From positions 1-64,000 of the forward strand of contig CAMFLW010000001.1 of assembly GCA_945957575.1 (NCBI GenBank): DNA of 64,000 nucleotides, given 5' to 3'. Both the position numbers and the translations under genes were made by a program. A model generated the notes under the pieces. It saw only the letters and a program-made list of their open reading frames with translations, made no database searches and had not been told where the DNA came from. This stretch comes from an uncultured Aeromonas sp. (GTDB lineage: Bacteria > Pseudomonadota > Gammaproteobacteria > Enterobacterales > Aeromonadaceae). Below, one piece after another: positions 43,365-53,353 of this stretch. Numbering within the stretch: the first letter of the stretch is position 1; every line of letters starts with the position of its first letter.

Positions 43365-44474
43365 ATGAGCCACGATCACCTGTTCTGCCCGCTGCGCCTT
43401 GGCCAGCTGCACCTTGCCAACCGCATCGTCATGCCCCCCATGACCCGCTCCCGTGCCAGTCAGCCCGGTGACGTGGCCAACGCCATGATGGCGAGCTACT
43501 ACGCCCAGCGCGCCGAGGCGGGCCTGATCATCAGCGAAGGCACCCAAATCGATCCCATGGGCAAGGGCTACGCCTGGACGCCGGGCATCTACAGCGCCGA
43601 GCAGATCGCTGGCTGGAAGCTTGTGACCGATGCCGTGCATGCCAAGGGGGGCACCATCTTCGCCCAGCTCTGGCACGTCGGTCGGGTCACCCATCCGGAC
43701 AACATCGGCGGCGCCCAGCCCATCTCGGCCTCGGCCCTGCCAGCGGTCGGCGTCAAGGTGTTTGTCGATAACGGCAGCGATGCCCCCGGTTTTGTCGAGA
43801 CCGTCACCCCGCGCGCCATGACCCAGGCCGATATCGATGCGGTAGTGGGTCAGTTCCGTCAGGCGGCTCGCAACGCCATCAGCGCCGGTTTTGACGGCAT
43901 CGAGCTGCACGCCGCCAACGGCTACCTCATCAACCAGTTCCTCGACTCCGAGTCCAACGCCCGCACCGACGGCTACGGCGGCTCGCTGGAAAACCGACTG
44001 CGCTTTCTCAAAGAGGTGACCGAGGCGGTCAGCAGCGAAATCGGCGCCGATCGGGTTGGGGTGCGTCTTGCGCCGCTCACCACCCTCAACGGCACCGTCG
44101 ATGCCAATCCGCAGGAGACCTATCTGGCCGCCGCCCGCCTGCTGGGCCAACTCAACGTGGTCTACCTGCACATCGCCGAAGCGGACTGGGACGATGCCCC
44201 CCTGATGCCGGAGAACTTCAAGCAGGGTCTGCGCGATGCCTTCCCCAACACCCTGATCTACGCCGGCAAATATGATGGTGATCGCGCACGCGCCGCCCTC
44301 GAAGCGGGCTGGGCCGACATGATTGGCTTTGGCCGCCCCTTCGTCGCCAACCCGGATCTGCCGAACCGGCTGCGCCACGGCTATCCGCTGGCCCCCCACG
44401 ATCCGGCCACCCTGTTTGGCGGCGGCGAGAAAGGGCTGACCGATTACCCCGTCTATCAGGCCGATGACGCATAA
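43365..44474 (+). CDS. nemA: Old Yellow Enzyme family reductase (NemA type)
   Basis: A 369-residue FMN-dependent ene-reductase that uses NADPH to reduce electrophiles such as N-ethylmaleimide and activated alkenes. Motifs: CPLRLGQLHLANRIVMPPMTR at the N-terminus, AQLWHVGR, HAANGYLINQFLDSESN with the substrate-binding His and Asn, and FGRPFVANPDLP near the end. The ATG at 43365 has GAGGA upstream; a much longer open frame is unrelated. No nemR regulator is adjacent. The leader contains two GTGCAATT repeats 13 bp apart (43279 and 43292). Confidence 0.95.
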   Translation: MSHDHLFCPLRLGQLHLANRIVMPPMTRSRASQPGDVANAMMASYYAQRAEAGLIISEGTQIDPMGKGYAWTPGIYSAEQIAGWKLVTDAVHAKGGTIFAQLWHVGRVTHPDNIGGAQPISASALPAVGVKVFVDNGSDAPGFVETVTPRAMTQADIDAVVGQFRQAARNAISAGFDGIELHAANGYLINQFLDSESNARTDGYGGSLENRLRFLKEVTEAVSSEIGADRVGVRLAPLTTLNGTVDANPQETYLAAARLLGQLNVVYLHIAEADWDDAPLMPENFKQGLRDAFPNTLIYAGKYDGDRARAALEAGWADMIGFGRPFVANPDLPNRLRHGYPLAPHDPATLFGGGEKGLTDYPVYQADDA

Positions 44475-44514
44475 AACTGGCCGTTGCTTGCCAATGGCCA
44501 GCAGACCACGTAAA

Positions 44515-44539
44515 GCAGGCCCCACAGGTTGGGGCCTGC
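44515..44539 (+). terminator. Hairpin after nemA
   Basis: Ten-bp stem GCAGGCCCCA / TGGGGCCTGC with a 5-nt loop, 40 nt after the nemA stop. The downstream sequence is not T-rich, so termination may be partial. Confidence 0.5.
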
Positions 44540-44633
44540 AGTATTGTTGCCCATTCACAGCAGTGGCGGTTTCACTGTCTTGCTGTTGCAATGATCTCGT
44601 TGTTCTCTCCCCTCGCTTTCACAAGGAGTCATC

Positions 44634-45620
44634 ATGAATCACACCCAAGCCTGGTGCTGGCATGCCCCCGGTGAACCGACCCAGCTTACCCTCGTCGACC
44701 TGCCCCTGGCACCGCTCGCCCCTGACGAGGTACTGGTGGCCAACCGGGTTATCGCCTTCAATCCGGTGGACTGGAAGCTGATCGAATATGGCCACTCCAA
44801 CTGGCAGGATGGTCAGGTGCCCGGCGTCGATGGCATGGGCACTATCGTGGCCCTCGGCGCCAACGTCAGCCATCTGCGCCTCGGTACCCGGGTCGCCTAT
44901 CACACCGACCTGCGCCACCACGGCAGCTTTGCCCGCCACACCCGGGTACCGGCCCGCGCCCTGCTGCCGGTGCCCGATGCCCTGAGCGATGAGGCGGCCG
45001 CCGCCCTGCCCTGTCCCGGTCTCACCGCCTGGCAGGCACTGGCCAAGCTGCCGCGCCTGCACGGGGAAGCGCTGCTCACCACCGGCGCCGGCAGCTGTGT
45101 CGGCCACTTTGCGGTGCAGCTCGCCCTCAAGCAGGGTGCTCGGGTCTTTGCCAGCGCCAGCCCACGCCACCATCAGTGGCTCAAACAGATCGGGGTGCAG
45201 GGGGTGGCCGATTATCGGGACTCCGACTGGCTGGCCACCTTGCAGACTGCCAACGGCAACGAACCGTTCGAGGGGATCATCGATCTGGTCTCCTGCCAAC
45301 AGGCAGAGAGCTTGCTGCCCGCGCTGGGCTACTACGGTCACATGGTGACTGTGCTCGGGCGCATCCCACACAATCCGTTGCCCGCCTTTAGCCATTGCCA
45401 CTCATTGCACGAGATTGCGCTGGGCGCCCAGCACGCCTTTGGCACCGACAAGCAGTGGAGCCGACTGGTGGCCGCCGGTGTCGCCATGATGGAGCAGATG
45501 GCGAGCGGCGAGCTGACCCTGCCGCCGCTGGTGGTGGGCAACTTTGAGGCACTGCCGACCCTGCTCGAGCGCTTCAAGCGCGAAGGACAGGGCGAGAAGT
45601 TTCTGGTGCGAGTGGCATAA
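44634..45620 (+). CDS. Medium-chain dehydrogenase/reductase (quinone oxidoreductase-like)
   Basis: A 328-residue zinc-independent MDR protein. N-terminal GroES-like domain (FNPVDWKLIEYG, VPGVDGMGTIVALG) and a Rossmann domain with TGAGSCVGHFAVQLA. The zinc-binding Cys/His residues of alcohol dehydrogenases are absent. Likely an NADPH-dependent quinone or enone reductase of unknown substrate. It follows nemA on the same strand across a 159-bp gap; both reduce electrophilic carbonyl-conjugated compounds, but each seems to have its own signals. The start has AAGGAG. Confidence 0.88.
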   Translation: MNHTQAWCWHAPGEPTQLTLVDLPLAPLAPDEVLVANRVIAFNPVDWKLIEYGHSNWQDGQVPGVDGMGTIVALGANVSHLRLGTRVAYHTDLRHHGSFARHTRVPARALLPVPDALSDEAAAALPCPGLTAWQALAKLPRLHGEALLTTGAGSCVGHFAVQLALKQGARVFASASPRHHQWLKQIGVQGVADYRDSDWLATLQTANGNEPFEGIIDLVSCQQAESLLPALGYYGHMVTVLGRIPHNPLPAFSHCHSLHEIALGAQHAFGTDKQWSRLVAAGVAMMEQMASGELTLPPLVVGNFEALPTLLERFKREGQGEKFLVRVA

Positions 45621-45660
45621 CGCTGACCTCCCCCGGCAACCACACCAGCCTTTGAAATAA

Positions 45661-45694
45661 GAGAGGCCCGCCAGTGATGGCGGGCCTCTCTTTA
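45661..45694. terminator. Bidirectional terminator
   Basis: Twelve-bp stem GAGAGGCCCGCC / GGCGGGCCTCTC with a 6-nt loop (45661-45690) and TTTATA after it, between the convergent MDR and adenine deaminase genes. Confidence 0.82.
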
Positions 45695-45731
45695 TATAGT
45701 GCATGTCATCTCGACTTCTGCAGAATCAGGC

Positions 45732-46829
<1,098 letters not shown>

Positions 46830-46994
46830 TCAGCCCCTCCACCAGGCTGACACCATGACCACTTTATTGTGCACCGAAGTGGCGAGACAGGGGAGACTTG
46901 TCAGCAAACAGACTTATAATGGCGTCACAAAAATCATAAATGATTGAACATCTTAACGATTGGCGGCTCGCCTGCGCCCTGACAAGGAGTTTTC

Positions 46995-47744
46995 ATGAAG
47001 AAGAACGTCATCTGTGACATCGACGGTGTCATCCTGCACAACAATGATCTCATTCCCGGCGCCGACCGTTTCGTCCATCGCCTGCTGGAGCAGGGCAGCA
47101 AGCTCTTGTTCCTCACCAACTACCCGGCCCAGACCCAGAAAGATCTGCAAAACCGCTTCCGCTCCGCCGGGATCGAGGTGCCGGAGGAGTGCTTCTACAC
47201 CTCCGCCATGGGCACCGCCGACTTCCTCAAGCGTCAGGATGGCAAGAAGGCCTATGTGATCGGTGAAGGGGCGCTGACCCACGAGCTCTACAAGGCCGGT
47301 TTCACCATCACCGATATCGACCCCGACTTCGTGGTGGTGGGCGAGACCCGCAACTACAACTGGACCATGATCCAGCAGGGGGCCAAGTTCGTCGATCAGG
47401 GGGCCCGCTTTATCGCCACCAACCCCGATACCCACGGCCCCATGATGCACCCGGCCTGCGGCGCCCTGTGCGCCCCCATCGAGCGGATGACCGGCAAGAA
47501 GCCGTTCTACGTCGGCAAGCCGAGCGCCTGGATCATCCGTGCGGCGCTCAACCGGATGGAGGCCCACTCCGACGACACCATCATCATCGGCGACAACCTG
47601 CGCACCGACATTCTGGCGGGCTTTCAGGCAGGCCTCGAGACGGTGCTGGTGCTCTCCGGGGTGAGCAAGGTCGCCGATATCGACCGCATGCCGTTTCGGC
47701 CGAACCACATCTTCGACTCCGTGGTCGACATCGATATCGTCTGA
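46995..47744 (+). CDS. nagD: HAD-IIA phosphatase NagD
   Basis: A 249-residue HAD-superfamily phosphatase; E. coli NagD acts on UMP, GMP and other nucleotide monophosphates. Motif I is DIDGVI with D8 and D10, motif II FLTNYP, and motif III/IV GDNLRTDILAG. Length equals E. coli NagD (250). Here it is not with nagBAC genes; it diverges from the adenine deaminase gene, so a nucleotide-salvage setting is plausible. It lies 51 bp before the antiporter gene on the same strand. Confidence 0.94.
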   Translation: MKKNVICDIDGVILHNNDLIPGADRFVHRLLEQGSKLLFLTNYPAQTQKDLQNRFRSAGIEVPEECFYTSAMGTADFLKRQDGKKAYVIGEGALTHELYKAGFTITDIDPDFVVVGETRNYNWTMIQQGAKFVDQGARFIATNPDTHGPMMHPACGALCAPIERMTGKKPFYVGKPSAWIIRAALNRMEAHSDDTIIIGDNLRTDILAGFQAGLETVLVLSGVSKVADIDRMPFRPNHIFDSVVDIDIV

Positions 47745-47795
47745 TACCCAAGGATTTAAACAGGGCAGGTCTCCCCTGCCCCAGCTGGACCTGTT

Positions 47796-49370
47796 ATGGA
47801 ACCCATTCTCATCGCCGTGGCCTTTGGCTGCGGCATGCTGGTCAATCTGATTGGCCTGCCCCCTCTGCTCGGCTTTCTGGCCGCCGGTTTTATCCTCAAC
47901 GGCATGGGATATGAAAATACTCCCGCCCTGAGCGAGGTGGCCGATCTCGGCGTCACCCTGCTGCTGTTCACCATCGGTCTCAAGCTCAATATCAAAACCC
48001 TGATGCGACGCGATGTGTGGGGCACCACCAGCCTGCACCTGCTGCTCTCCACCCTGCTCTTTACCGTGGTGCTGCTGGTCTGCAAGGGGCTCGGGCTGGT
48101 GCTGGCCCTGTCGCTGGACTGGAAGCTGGCGCTGCTGCTCGGTTTTGCCCTATCCTTCTCCAGCACCGTCTTCGCGGTCAAGGTGCTGGAAGAGCGCAGT
48201 GACATGAATGCCCTCTACGCCCGCATCGCCATCGGTGTGCTGGTAATGCAGGATGTGTTCGCGGTGGCCTTTCTGGCCTTCTCCAGCGGCAAGTGGCCCA
48301 GCATCTGGGCGCTCTGGGTACTGGGGCTGCCGCTGCTGCGCCCGCTGCTGTTCAAGCTGCTGGAGCGGGCCGGTCACGGCGAGTTGCAGGTGCTGTTCGG
48401 AGTATTTCTGGCGCTGGTGGTGGGCGCGGCCGGTTTTGAGGTAGTCGGCCTTAAACCGGATCTCGGGGCCCTTATCATCGGCATGATGCTCGCCTCTCAT
48501 CCAGCAGCGGCAGGCCTTGCCAAGGCGCTCTTCAACCTCAAAGACCTGTTTCTTATCTGCTTCTTCCTCACCATCGGCCTCAACGGTCTGCCGACCCACG
48601 ACACCATGTTGCTGGCACTGGCGCTGGTGCTGGCCCTGCCGCTCAAAAGCGCGCTCTACTATCTGGTCTACAGCGGCGCGCACCTGCGAGTGCGCACCGC
48701 CCTGCTCTCCACCCTGGCGCTCACCAACTTCTCGGAGTTTGGCCTGATCGTCGCGGCCATCGCCGCCAAGGCGGGCTGGCTCTCCTACGAGTGGCTGGTG
48801 GCGGTTTCACTGGCGCTGGCGGCAAGCTTTATGATCTCCGCTCCGCTCAATGCCCAGAGTGAGCGGATCTACCACCGTATCGGTCACTGGCTCAAGGGGT
48901 TGCAGGCGAGCAACCTTCATCCGGAAGACAGACCCATCGAGCTTGGCGATGCAGAGGTGATCATCCTCGGCATGGGGCGGATCGGTCAGGGGGCCTACTT
49001 CGAGCTGGAGAACAAGTACGGCAACGTCATCCTCGGGGTGGAGAACGACAGCGAGAAGCTGCCAACCCTGCGCGCCCAGGGGATGAACGTCATCGAGGGG
49101 GATGCCACCGATACCGACTTCTGGGACAAGGTGCTGCTCTCCAATCAGGTCAATCTGGTGCTGCTGGCGATGCCCCACCACTCGGGGAATCTCTATGCCA
49201 TCGAGAAGCTGCGCAGCCACGGCTTTGCCGGCAAGATCGCCGCCATCGTTCGCTTCGAGGACGATATCGCTTCCCTCAAGGAGCAGGGGGTGGATGCAGT
49301 GTTCAACGTCTACAACGAAGCGGGCAGCGGCTTTGCCCGCCATGTGATCCGCCGTTTGCAGCCGCTCTGA
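47796..49370 (+). CDS. CPA2 family monovalent cation:proton antiporter with RCK (TrkA-N) domain
   Basis: A 524-residue protein with about 12 membrane segments (residues 1-345), including LLGFLAAGFILNGMG and GFALSFSSTVFAVKVLEE, followed by a cytoplasmic TrkA-N nucleotide-binding domain (IILGMGRIGQGAYFELE, then GDATDTDFWDKV). It resembles KefB/YbaL-type systems and probably exchanges K+ or Na+ for protons. There is no second TrkA-C domain. It starts 51 bp after nagD. Confidence 0.92.
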   Translation: MEPILIAVAFGCGMLVNLIGLPPLLGFLAAGFILNGMGYENTPALSEVADLGVTLLLFTIGLKLNIKTLMRRDVWGTTSLHLLLSTLLFTVVLLVCKGLGLVLALSLDWKLALLLGFALSFSSTVFAVKVLEERSDMNALYARIAIGVLVMQDVFAVAFLAFSSGKWPSIWALWVLGLPLLRPLLFKLLERAGHGELQVLFGVFLALVVGAAGFEVVGLKPDLGALIIGMMLASHPAAAGLAKALFNLKDLFLICFFLTIGLNGLPTHDTMLLALALVLALPLKSALYYLVYSGAHLRVRTALLSTLALTNFSEFGLIVAAIAAKAGWLSYEWLVAVSLALAASFMISAPLNAQSERIYHRIGHWLKGLQASNLHPEDRPIELGDAEVIILGMGRIGQGAYFELENKYGNVILGVENDSEKLPTLRAQGMNVIEGDATDTDFWDKVLLSNQVNLVLLAMPHHSGNLYAIEKLRSHGFAGKIAAIVRFEDDIASLKEQGVDAVFNVYNEAGSGFARHVIRRLQPL

Positions 49371-49446
49371 TCCTGCAGCCAGCGGCTCTTGGCAAGGGAA
49401 TGCACATCGTTTAAGTTATGCACAATCTCGTTTAATAAAACGAACA

Positions 49447-49472
49447 AACGCGGGGCCGGATGGCCCCGCGTT
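49447..49472. terminator. GC-rich hairpin between antiporter and cupin genes
   Basis: Eleven-bp stem AACGCGGGGCC / GGCCCCGCGTT with a 4-nt loop. It lies 77 nt after the antiporter stop and 28 nt before the cupin ATG; there is no T-run on the plus strand, so it may be a partial terminator or an mRNA leader structure. Confidence 0.5.
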
Positions 49473-49499
49473 CCTATCTGCCGAAGCCAAGGAGGCACC

Positions 49500-49868
49500 A
49501 TGAAGACCCTCAACGACTGGATTTTGCTCGACCGCCACGAGGCGGCCCCCACCCCGCTGATGCCTGCCCCCGAGCGCATTAAAGCAGGCCATCCGAGTCA
49601 GACGGTGTGGAACCACTACTCCGACCCCAGCCAACAGTTTCACATCGGCTTCTGGGCTTGCGAGCCGGGCCGCTGGGCCATCCACTACACCGAGCACGAG
49701 TATTGCCAGCTGCTGGAGGGGGATGTGGTGATCCACGACAGTCTGGGCGGCCAGCTGGCCCTCAAACCCGGCGATCAATTTGTCATTCCCGCCGGCTTTA
49801 TCGGTGAGTGGGAGACCCTCACCCCCTGTCGCAAGGTCTACGTCATCTTCGAACCCGCCTCGGCTTGA
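49500..49868 (+). CDS. Cupin-domain protein
   Basis: A 122-residue single-cupin protein. Motif 1 is degenerate (GRWAIHYTEHEYCQLLEGDVVI) and motif 2 is KPGDQFVIPAGFIGEW, so it belongs to the (S)-ureidoglycine aminohydrolase-like or DUF861 cupin type, which binds a metal through few ligands. The function is unknown. The ATG at 49500 has AAGGAGG at a good distance; the longer open frame upstream includes the hairpin. The asnB gene follows after 192 bp. Confidence 0.88.
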   Translation: MKTLNDWILLDRHEAAPTPLMPAPERIKAGHPSQTVWNHYSDPSQQFHIGFWACEPGRWAIHYTEHEYCQLLEGDVVIHDSLGGQLALKPGDQFVIPAGFIGEWETLTPCRKVYVIFEPASA

Positions 49869-50060
49869 CGTTCACGTCACCCTGCCCCGTTGCAGTAGCC
49901 CTTATCCTGTTGATCCGCTTGACGCTTACGGCATGATTTTCTGCGGTTTTCCCGCTTGCAAAAGGTTTTTCCGCTAGGCATTGTGTCTGACGAGGAATGT
50001 AAATGGAATTTCGAGCCCAAACGTGGGGGGCTCATATAAAAATCAAGAGGATTACCGCCA

Positions 50061-51725
50061 ATGTGTTCAATTTTCGGCATTCTGGATATCAAGTCCGATG
50101 CAGTAGCCCTGCGCAAATCGGCGCTGGAGATGTCCAAGCGACTGCGTCACCGCGGGCCTGACTGGTCCGGCGTCTACAGCTCCGACAAAGCCATTCTGGT
50201 GCACGAGCGTCTAGCCATCGTCGACCCGGGCAATGGCGCCCAGCCGCTCTACAACCCCGAGCGCACCCATGTGCTGGCGGTCAACGGCGAGATCTACAAC
50301 CACAAAGAGCTGGAGAAGACCCTCAAGGTCGACTTCCAGTTTCAGACCAAATCCGACTGTGAAGTGCTGCTCGCCCTCTACAAGGAGAAGGGCCCGGCGT
50401 TTCTCGACGATCTCAACGGCATCTTTGCCTTCATTCTCTATGACGCCGAACAGGATGCCTACCTGATTGGTCGCGACCACATGGGGATCATCCCCCTCTA
50501 TACCGGTCGCGACGAGCACGGCAACTTCTATGTCGCCTCCGAGATGAAGGCGCTGGTGCCGGTCTGCAAGAGCGTCGAAACCTTCCCGCCGGGACACTAC
50601 CTGTGGAGCAAGGATGGCGAGCTCAAACAGTGGTACAAGCGCGACTGGATGGAATACAGCGCGGTCGAGCACAACGTCAGCGACAAGGCCGAGCTGAAAG
50701 CGGCGCTGGAAGCGGCGGTCAAGCGCCAGCTGATGTGTGACGTGCCCTATGGCGTGCTGCTCTCCGGCGGGCTGGACTCCTCCGTTATCTCCGCCATTAC
50801 CAAGCTCTATGCGGCACGCCGCATAGAGGACGATGGCAAGAGCGAAGCCTGGTGGCCACAGCTGCACTCCTTCGCCGTGGGGCTGGAAGGGTCGCCGGAT
50901 CTCGCCGCCGCCCGCAAGGTGGCCGATCACCTCGGCACCATCCACCACCAGATCCACTTCACCGTACAGGAGGGTCTGGATGCCCTGCGCGACGTCATCT
51001 ATCACCTCGAGACCTATGACGTCACCACCATCCGCGCCTCCACGCCCATGTATCTGATGGCCCGCTACATCAAGGCGATGGGGATCAAGATGGTGCTCTC
51101 CGGCGAAGGCTCCGACGAGCTGTTCGGTGGCTACCTCTACTTCCACAAGGCGCCCAACGCTAAAGAGTTCCACGAAGAGAACGTGCGCAAGCTCGCCTCT
51201 TTGCACCTCTATGACTGCCTGCGTGCCAACAAGTCGATGGCCGCCTGGGGTGTCGAGGGTCGCGTGCCCTTCCTCGACAAGGAGTTCATGGACGTGGCGA
51301 TGCGCCTGCAGCCGGCTGACAAGATGTGCGGCAAGGGCAAGATTGAGAAGCACATCCTGCGCGAAGCATTCGAGGATCTGCTGCCCCACGAAGTGGCATG
51401 GCGTCAGAAGGAGCAGTTCTCCGACGGCGTGGGCTATTCGTGGATCGACAGCCTGAAAGCCATGGTGGAACAGGAAGTAACGGATCAGATGTTCGAAGCG
51501 GCCGCATTCCGCTTCCCCATCAACACCCCGCTCACCAAGGAGGCCTACTTCTACCGCGCCATCTTCGACGAGCACTTCCCGCTGGAGGCTGCCGCCCGCA
51601 CCGTGCCCTACGGCAAGTCGGTCGCCTGCTCCACCCCCACCGCGCTGGAGTGGGATGCCAAGTTCAAGGAGATGGCCGACCCGTCCGGCCGCGCCGTAAT
51701 GGACGTCCACCAGCAGGGCTACTAA
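50061..51725 (+). CDS. asnB: Asparagine synthetase B (glutamine-hydrolysing)
   Basis: Makes asparagine from aspartate, ATP and glutamine. The 554-residue protein (E. coli AsnB 554) has Cys2 as the glutaminase nucleophile, RGPDWSG, NGEIYNH and the synthetase P-loop SGGLDSS in GVLLSGGLDSSVIS, plus SGEGSDELFGGYLYF. The start has AAGAGGA upstream. It is single-gene and followed by a strong terminator. Confidence 0.98.
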   Translation: MCSIFGILDIKSDAVALRKSALEMSKRLRHRGPDWSGVYSSDKAILVHERLAIVDPGNGAQPLYNPERTHVLAVNGEIYNHKELEKTLKVDFQFQTKSDCEVLLALYKEKGPAFLDDLNGIFAFILYDAEQDAYLIGRDHMGIIPLYTGRDEHGNFYVASEMKALVPVCKSVETFPPGHYLWSKDGELKQWYKRDWMEYSAVEHNVSDKAELKAALEAAVKRQLMCDVPYGVLLSGGLDSSVISAITKLYAARRIEDDGKSEAWWPQLHSFAVGLEGSPDLAAARKVADHLGTIHHQIHFTVQEGLDALRDVIYHLETYDVTTIRASTPMYLMARYIKAMGIKMVLSGEGSDELFGGYLYFHKAPNAKEFHEENVRKLASLHLYDCLRANKSMAAWGVEGRVPFLDKEFMDVAMRLQPADKMCGKGKIEKHILREAFEDLLPHEVAWRQKEQFSDGVGYSWIDSLKAMVEQEVTDQMFEAAAFRFPINTPLTKEAYFYRAIFDEHFPLEAAARTVPYGKSVACSTPTALEWDAKFKEMADPSGRAVMDVHQQGY

Positions 51726-51762
51726 GACTGCACACCAAACTGAGCGGGTAACGTCAGATAGC

Positions 51763-51794
51763 AAAAAGCCCTTCACCATGGTGAAGGGCTTTTT
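51763..51794 (+). terminator. Rho-independent terminator of asnB
   Basis: Fifteen-bp stem AAAAAGCCCTTCACC / GGTGAAGGGCTTTTT with a 2-nt loop, 37 nt after the stop. Confidence 0.92.
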
Positions 51795-51971
51795 CATCTC
51801 CCCGCGGTCACGCACGCCAAATCACATCAGACCATCGCAGATAGTTGATTTTTCATAAATATTTAATTTTTTTACCGAGTGACCATGCATTGACAGGAAG
51901 CGCGTCGATTGACTATGCCTGAAGGGTGATCCACAGGATCACCAGGATAACAACCAGGATCGGGAGGGAAC

Positions 51972-52495
51972 ATGGTCGCTAACACGCTATCAAGGATCGG
52001 CCTGCTGACAGCACTGCTCGTCAGTCCGGCTACGATGGCCAATGACAATATCGTGGTACTGCAGCTTGGCAAAGCCTTCAGCAATGAAAAGCTCGACATC
52101 AACATCGCCGACGCCAAGTTCCATCACATGTTCTGGCGCTGGGGAGACTCAGGCTGTCAATTTGGGCTGGGGGTACGTGCCGGAACGCTCAAGGTAGAAG
52201 ATGAAGAGACCGCCAGACTGGGGGCGGCGCCCGTATCGAATGCCAATGGGGTAACTGGGTGACCTGGCTCCCCGGCGAAATGGTCTGGCTCGAACAGTAT
52301 CAATTTGGAACCCGCGGCCATGGCTACAAGGATTACGGCGGCCCCTTCCAGTTCTCCCTAGGTATCGGCCTCGGCTACGCCATCACCAAAAATTGGCTGA
52401 TCGGCTATCAGTATGAGCACATGTCCAACGCCTATATGTATGACAAGAACCCAGGGCTGGACAGCCATACCCTCCATATCGAGTACCGTTTTTAG
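51972..52495 (+). pseudogene. pagL: PagL-like lipid A 3-O-deacylase, frameshifted
   Basis: Two open frames together encode an outer-membrane lipid A deacylase of about 174 residues, the usual PagL length. The first (from ATG 51972, strong GGGAGGG site) has a signal peptide ending near TMA-ND and stops at 52262. The second frame continues it, reading GGARIECQWGNW and on through FQFSLGIGLGYAIT to the catalytic motif YEHMSNAYM (His-x-Ser) and the beta-barrel end HIEYRF. Joining them needs a -1 shift in the run of five G at 52220-52224, as if one G were lost. The third catalytic acid is Asp where Pseudomonas PagL has Glu. Confidence 0.8.
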
Positions 52496-52596
52496 CCAAA
52501 CAGCCTCCCCCGCTATTCACGTAACACAGTGCAAACACGATTGCCATGGCAAAGGCAGGCAGCCCCACATGTTGACATCAACCAAGAGAGAGGGTG

Positions 52597-52634
52597 ATAA
52601 CGGAATAACGTGATCACGTCATCCCGTTATTTTC
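52597..52634. terminator. Hairpin between pagL remnant and maiA
   Basis: Seventeen-bp near-perfect stem (52597-52613 with 52614-52630, two G-U type pairs; outer part ATAACGG / CCGTTAT) followed by a short T-run. It sits between convergent genes and probably ends both. Confidence 0.7.
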
Positions 52635-52649
52635 AGCTGTTTCAGCGGA

Positions 52650-53285
52650 TCACTGCGCATCCGGCTGGTTGGCGGGGGCTGCCTTGATAAAGGCTTGCAA
52701 CTGTTCGCAGTTGGCGACGATGCGGCGGATGGTGGGGTAATCGTCCAGGGTCATGTCGTAGCGGCGAGCGTTGTAGACTTGGGGCACCAGCATGCAGTCG
52801 GCCAGGGTCACTTCGTTGCCGACGCAGTAGACACCGGCGGTGGTCATCAACAGCTGTTCGAGGGCGGTGAAGGTCTCGTCAATCCAGTGGCGATACCAGC
52901 GGGCCTCCTGCTCGTTGTTGGCCCTGAAGTGCTCTTCCAGATAGTTGAGTACCCGCAGATTGTTGAGCGGGTGGATATCGCAGGCGATCATGTTGACGAT
53001 CTGGCGCACCCGGGCCCGCGCATCGGGCGCTGAGGGCATCAGGGAGTAGGCGGGATAGATTTCGTCAAGGTACTCCATAATGGCAACCGACTGACCGATC
53101 TGCACATCGCCATCCACCAGAAACGGCACCAGCCCTTGCGGATTGATCCGGCGATAGGCCTTCTCGCTCTGCTCGCCTTGCCGCAAATTGATGGGATGCT
53201 GCTCGTAGGCTAGCCCCTTGAGCTGCAACACGATCCGTACCCGAAAACTGGCTGACGAACGCCAATAGCCAAACAACTGCAACAT
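52650..53285 (-). CDS. maiA: Maleylacetoacetate isomerase
   Basis: Zeta-class glutathione transferase that isomerises maleylacetoacetate to fumarylacetoacetate in tyrosine breakdown. The 211-residue protein has the zeta-class SSASFRVR segment (residues 10-17; conserved Ser and Arg), NPQGLVPFLVDG, QSVAIMEYLDE and DIHPLNNLRVL. The ATG at 53285 gives MLQLFGYWRSS, the normal start. It is the last gene of the hpd-hmgA-fahA-maiA operon and lies 68 bp after fahA. Confidence 0.96.
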   Translation of the reverse strand: MLQLFGYWRSSASFRVRIVLQLKGLAYEQHPINLRQGEQSEKAYRRINPQGLVPFLVDGDVQIGQSVAIMEYLDEIYPAYSLMPSAPDARARVRQIVNMIACDIHPLNNLRVLNYLEEHFRANNEQEARWYRHWIDETFTALEQLLMTTAGVYCVGNEVTLADCMLVPQVYNARRYDMTLDDYPTIRRIVANCEQLQAFIKAAPANQPDAQ

Positions 53286-53353
53286 ACTTCGTCCTTCTTT
53301 TGTCAGCCGACAGGCGGCCTCGCCCCCTGTCGGCCCCCATCTCTCGGGGATCA

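Noticed and set aside
52218..52226. Programmed -1 frameshift in the pagL-like gene
   Set aside because: The in-frame heptamer is G-GGG-GCG, not X-XXY-YYZ, and PagL is not known to use frameshifting; mutation or sequencing error is simpler.
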